The position numbers and the translations under genes are program-made. The notes beneath the pieces are model-generated. The model saw nothing but the letters and a program-made list of their open reading frames with translations. It ran no database searches and had not been told where the DNA came from. Shown here in pieces: positions 61,201 to 64,000 of a DNA stretch of 64,000 nt; the first letter of the stretch is position 1, and every line of letters starts with the position of its first letter. Source of the stretch: Muricomes sp049840515 (GTDB lineage Bacteria > Bacillota > Clostridia > Lachnospirales > Lachnospiraceae); contig JASGKW010000009.1 in assembly GCA_049840515.1 (NCBI GenBank), positions 186,001 through 250,000 of the forward strand, read 5' to 3'.

Positions 61201-64000
61201 TCCACTCTGGTCTCACTCTGGATATTTCCCAGGGCATCATATGTGTAGGAAGTGGTCCCTGCTGCCGTAGTAATACTCGCCAGCCGATTTCCTTCATAAG
61301 AATGGCTCTCTTTCGTCTTATCCGGATGAGTGATGGATGTTGTACGGTACTGGTCATCATAATAATATACCGTAACATTACCTTCATTGTCTGTCGTTGT
61401 TGTCTTCCCGCTGTCGTAGACAAATGTGGCTTCGTTTCCGTTAGCATCAATCTGAGATGTCACGCGATTCTCTTTATCATACTTATTTGTGACTGCCGTA
61501 TTTCCATTTTCATCTTTCCAGGAAATCATGCGGTTGTTTTTATCGTAATCATAAGTACGGCTGTCACCATTGGCATTAACAGCCTTTAACAGATTGCCTG
61601 ATTTGTCATATTCATATGTCATCTGTGCCCCACCTGGAAGTGTAACCTTTGTGACATACCCCTGTGCATTTTGTTCAAACCCAAAAACCTTGCCGGATGG
61701 CGTGGTAAGACTTTTCAGATTATAATCATCATCGTAATCCAGTGTGGTTTTAAATCCCTGAATATCGGTATAATACCTCAATACACCATATTTGTCGAAA
61801 GCCCATACTGTCTTATCCTCATCTGCAAGTTCATAACCAATGTAGTCATGGTCTGTCCCCTCATAAACCACTTCTTTTAAATCGTAAGCATATCCTTCCG
61901 GTGCATGATAGCTTCCGTCGCCATTTGGAGACAAATACAGGCAGCTTCCCGTCACCTCTTTTTAAAATGATATTTCCATCTTCTGTCTTACTCAGGCCCT
62001 GGTCATAGGCAAAAGACCATCCCCGTCCAAACAGGGAATTTTGGTCTGTCCCTTTAGAATTATAGGTGCGCAGAATCGAAAATTTTCCGTTTAACTCCGG
62101 CAGCACCGCATCCTCCTGCTCCATGAGGAAATTTCCTGTATTTAAGTTTACTGGCTCAAACCCAAATTCGCAGTGTAATCCCCGCCCCATCAAGGCCCCA
62201 TCAATCTTCCGCTTGTCAGCGTCCGTCAGCGGTTCCGGAGAATATGGAACATTTGTTTTTGGATTGCGGATAAAGATGGTATTATTTTCAATGGCAAGTG
62301 CATCCTGAACATGATTGTCTTTCATGATATCAGTTAGTGGAACACCATAATACTTGGCGATTTTCGGAAAAGTATCATACTGTTTCACCTTATAAATCAC
62401 AAAATTATCACTTTCTTTCTCTCCACTTGTCTTGTCATCTTTTGCTGCAGCCGCTTTAAACTTATACAGCTTGTCAAATTCCAGCCCGGTATATACCGCC
62501 CCCTGCCAGTTGGAATCTTTGCTCTTGTACTTAGTTGCATCCGGAAATGCCTTAAGATATTCTGTATTATCCGGGTACTTATAATCTCCCTGCGCTTCCG
62601 TTTTATGATGGTTCTTACCATCTTCATCTGGAGACAGATAATATTCTACTGTAGATTTGCTCTTTGAAATACCATCCGGAAAGACTGCATCAAACTGCAG
62701 TTTACCCGCCACACTTTTTTCTGTCATAGGACGAACCTGTATGGACAAATCTTCTATGGGCATATCCCGCAGATAGGGGTCCTCCGCCGGGGACCATTGG
62801 ATTGTCAGCTTAGGTCCGTATACTGACAGCTTGTTGTTCAGGACCTCACACTGCATGGATGCATCCAATCCATTTGCTTCATCAATCGCTTTGAGTACCA
62901 TTCCATTGTTAGGATAAGTCCCCTGTATCCAGTCATTTACCATGTCTTTGACATTGTAATCTATATATTCGTATGCATTAGCCTTTGCATTCTGCACATC
63001 AATAAAGGTATGATTTGCCGGCTGCTCCAACCATGTAGCATATTCACCCCAGGGGGAATCCACACGGTACAATCCGAATTGGGAAGAACCGCCGCTGTAA
63101 TTTGTGAGCTGACTGACTGAAAATGTTGCATTATCAATCTTAGATTCCTTTGGAATTGTACTGAAATCACTATATACCTTTATATATGTACGGCAAATCA
63201 TATGCAATTGTCCGTAATTCTCCAGGTTTCCAGATTTAATCCCATCGTCATATCCCACATAAGGATATCTGTTGTCACCAATCCATGTGTCCGGGGCTCC
63301 CTGCTCCACACCAATCATACTGAAAGAATCTCTCGTAACGGTCACCGTAGTAGGGTCAATACGAACCGGATACTGACGTTCTTCTTTATTCAGCCATTCC
63401 TGGTCAGGCACAACCGAAAGGTATGTTCTGCCCTCTTCCTTCTGGACCGATAAGTCAATCTTCATGGAAACTTCTCCCGCCGCATCTATCATAATCGGCG
63501 CTTCCAGAACATATACGGCATCCTCCACGGATTTTCCTTCCTCATAAAGATATACAATACCATCTTTTTTCTCTATATTTAAATCTTGATAAACAAGTTC
63601 ATATTTAAACTCGGAAATATCTATTTTTTTATTTAATATAATATCTTCTTTGATGTTGTTATCAATAATTGTGTACTGTACATCAACCCCATCGCTCACC
63701 TGATTATATAAAACAGCATTATCTTTTATCACTGGTTTTGAATAATCACCGCTTGCAGGAATAATTTCCAGGCGTTTCCCCTCTTTTTCCAAAACCATTC
63801 CTGCCTGGTCCGTCACATTTTTAGGAAGTATCACCTGATAATCATTAGCCTTGTTAACCAAAACTTCCTCTGTTTCCTCTCCCTGTGATTCTACCAGGTC
63901 GTTCTCGACCTCTTTCAACTTTCCATTTTCGTCTTCATAAATCCCCATGTAGCCACCAAACTGGGTAATATAGGATTTATCATCACTTTCTGCCTTGTAG
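55300..64000 (-). pseudogene. Giant Rhs/YD-repeat polymorphic toxin (5' end beyond window; two frameshifts as given)
   Basis: Three frames join into more than 2,890 residues, open to the window edge. In order: a region with IDNATFSVSQLTNYSGGSSQ (DNRLRE-like), a LysM-like segment (YKVKQYDTFPKIAKYYGVPL), the entry domain VNLNTGNFLMEQEDAVLPEL, and dozens of YD repeats of about 21 residues (YDxxGN...). Then comes the core (RGSVAAVTAPNG, GLQYLRARYYDAQTGRFNAE, DPYG and DPTG cleavage motifs), a Gly/Ala-rich hydrophobic stretch, GQNSGGSSKGDS, and tip 6 (KYELNKGEFHRDVKPEILSD, GNNPDIYLSSDGKIQIVSTQ). Frame breaks: near 60925 (GACTTTCTTATG, one T short) and near 61950 (GGGAAGCTG, one A extra). It should be a secreted, shell-forming contact toxin. 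Confidence 0.9.

Noticed and set aside
55300..61955. Regularly spaced ~63-base similarity that might suggest a CRISPR or satellite
   Set aside because: The period equals the 21-residue YD repeat in the translated Rhs frame. The units differ strongly in DNA and there are no identical repeats with spacers.
1..64000. rRNA, tRNA, riboswitch and CRISPR signals
   Set aside because: None could be recognised by eye. The only strong non-coding structure is at 10441-10741, which does not look like a tRNA cluster or a known riboswitch to me.

Overview
This window looks like chromosome of a Gram-positive gut anaerobe of the Clostridia, most likely a Lachnospiraceae species. That is an inference from AGGAGG-type ribosome binding sites, rho-independent terminators with U-tracts, the gdpP-rplI-dnaB gene order, mutS2, a lone 2[4Fe-4S] ferredoxin and the protein families present. 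No rRNA, tRNA or CRISPR array was seen.

Layout. (1) 1-11,100 is a defence-type accessory region. It holds a truncated XRE regulator, a complete IS3-family element, and a minus-strand operon of XRE regulator, 35-aa ORF, cytosine-C5 methyltransferase, MORC/GHKL ATPase, Z1 helicase (frameshifted) and PD-(D/E)XK nuclease. Next to it are a frameshifted ORF6N/PLD protein, a SymE-like toxin operon led by a strongly structured, pseudoknotted leader or ncRNA, and a divergent small XRE repressor. (2) 11,100-23,200 is mostly housekeeping: an RlmD-like rRNA methyltransferase, YhaM exonuclease, an HtrA-like protein lacking two triad residues, MutS2, an OmpR/HisKA two-component system, an orphan sugar-binding lipoprotein, a ferredoxin and a MerR-type regulator. 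(3) 23,200-35,260 is carbon metabolism. A fused DhaK-DhaL kinase and a glycerol dehydrogenase lie divergent from a PocR-AraC regulator. Beside them is a ribose-type ABC transporter operon with two phosphohexuloisomerase-like SIS proteins, an RpiB-like isomerase and a LacI regulator, preceded by a promoter with a cre/LacI-like operator. (4) 35,270-42,230 holds dnaB, rplI, gdpP, an AI-2E family permease, an IS481-type element flanked by a perfect 25-bp repeat, and a cold-shock gene with a long leader. (5) 42,430-64,000 is a large minus-strand Rhs/YD-repeat polymorphic toxin locus. One very long rhs gene runs off the right edge, and downstream of it lies a graveyard or arsenal of displaced C-terminal toxin tips, each with its own immunity candidate. 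These are separated by four copies of a spacer repeat and by IS110 and other transposase fragments.

How the genes work together. The Rhs protein should be a secreted, surface-displayed contact toxin whose C-terminal tip is exchangeable. The displaced tips share an invariant GQNSGG(S/T)SKGDS junction at which recombination could swap them, and the retained immunity genes would protect against siblings that still carry older tips. The methyltransferase-MORC-Z1-nuclease operon matches restriction-like systems known from comparative genomics.

Caution. At least a dozen genes of unrelated function, including core metabolism and several operon members, carry single small indels, many in short homopolymers. 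This density suggests uncorrected sequencing error at least in part, so 'pseudogene' calls here mean 'frameshifted as given'.
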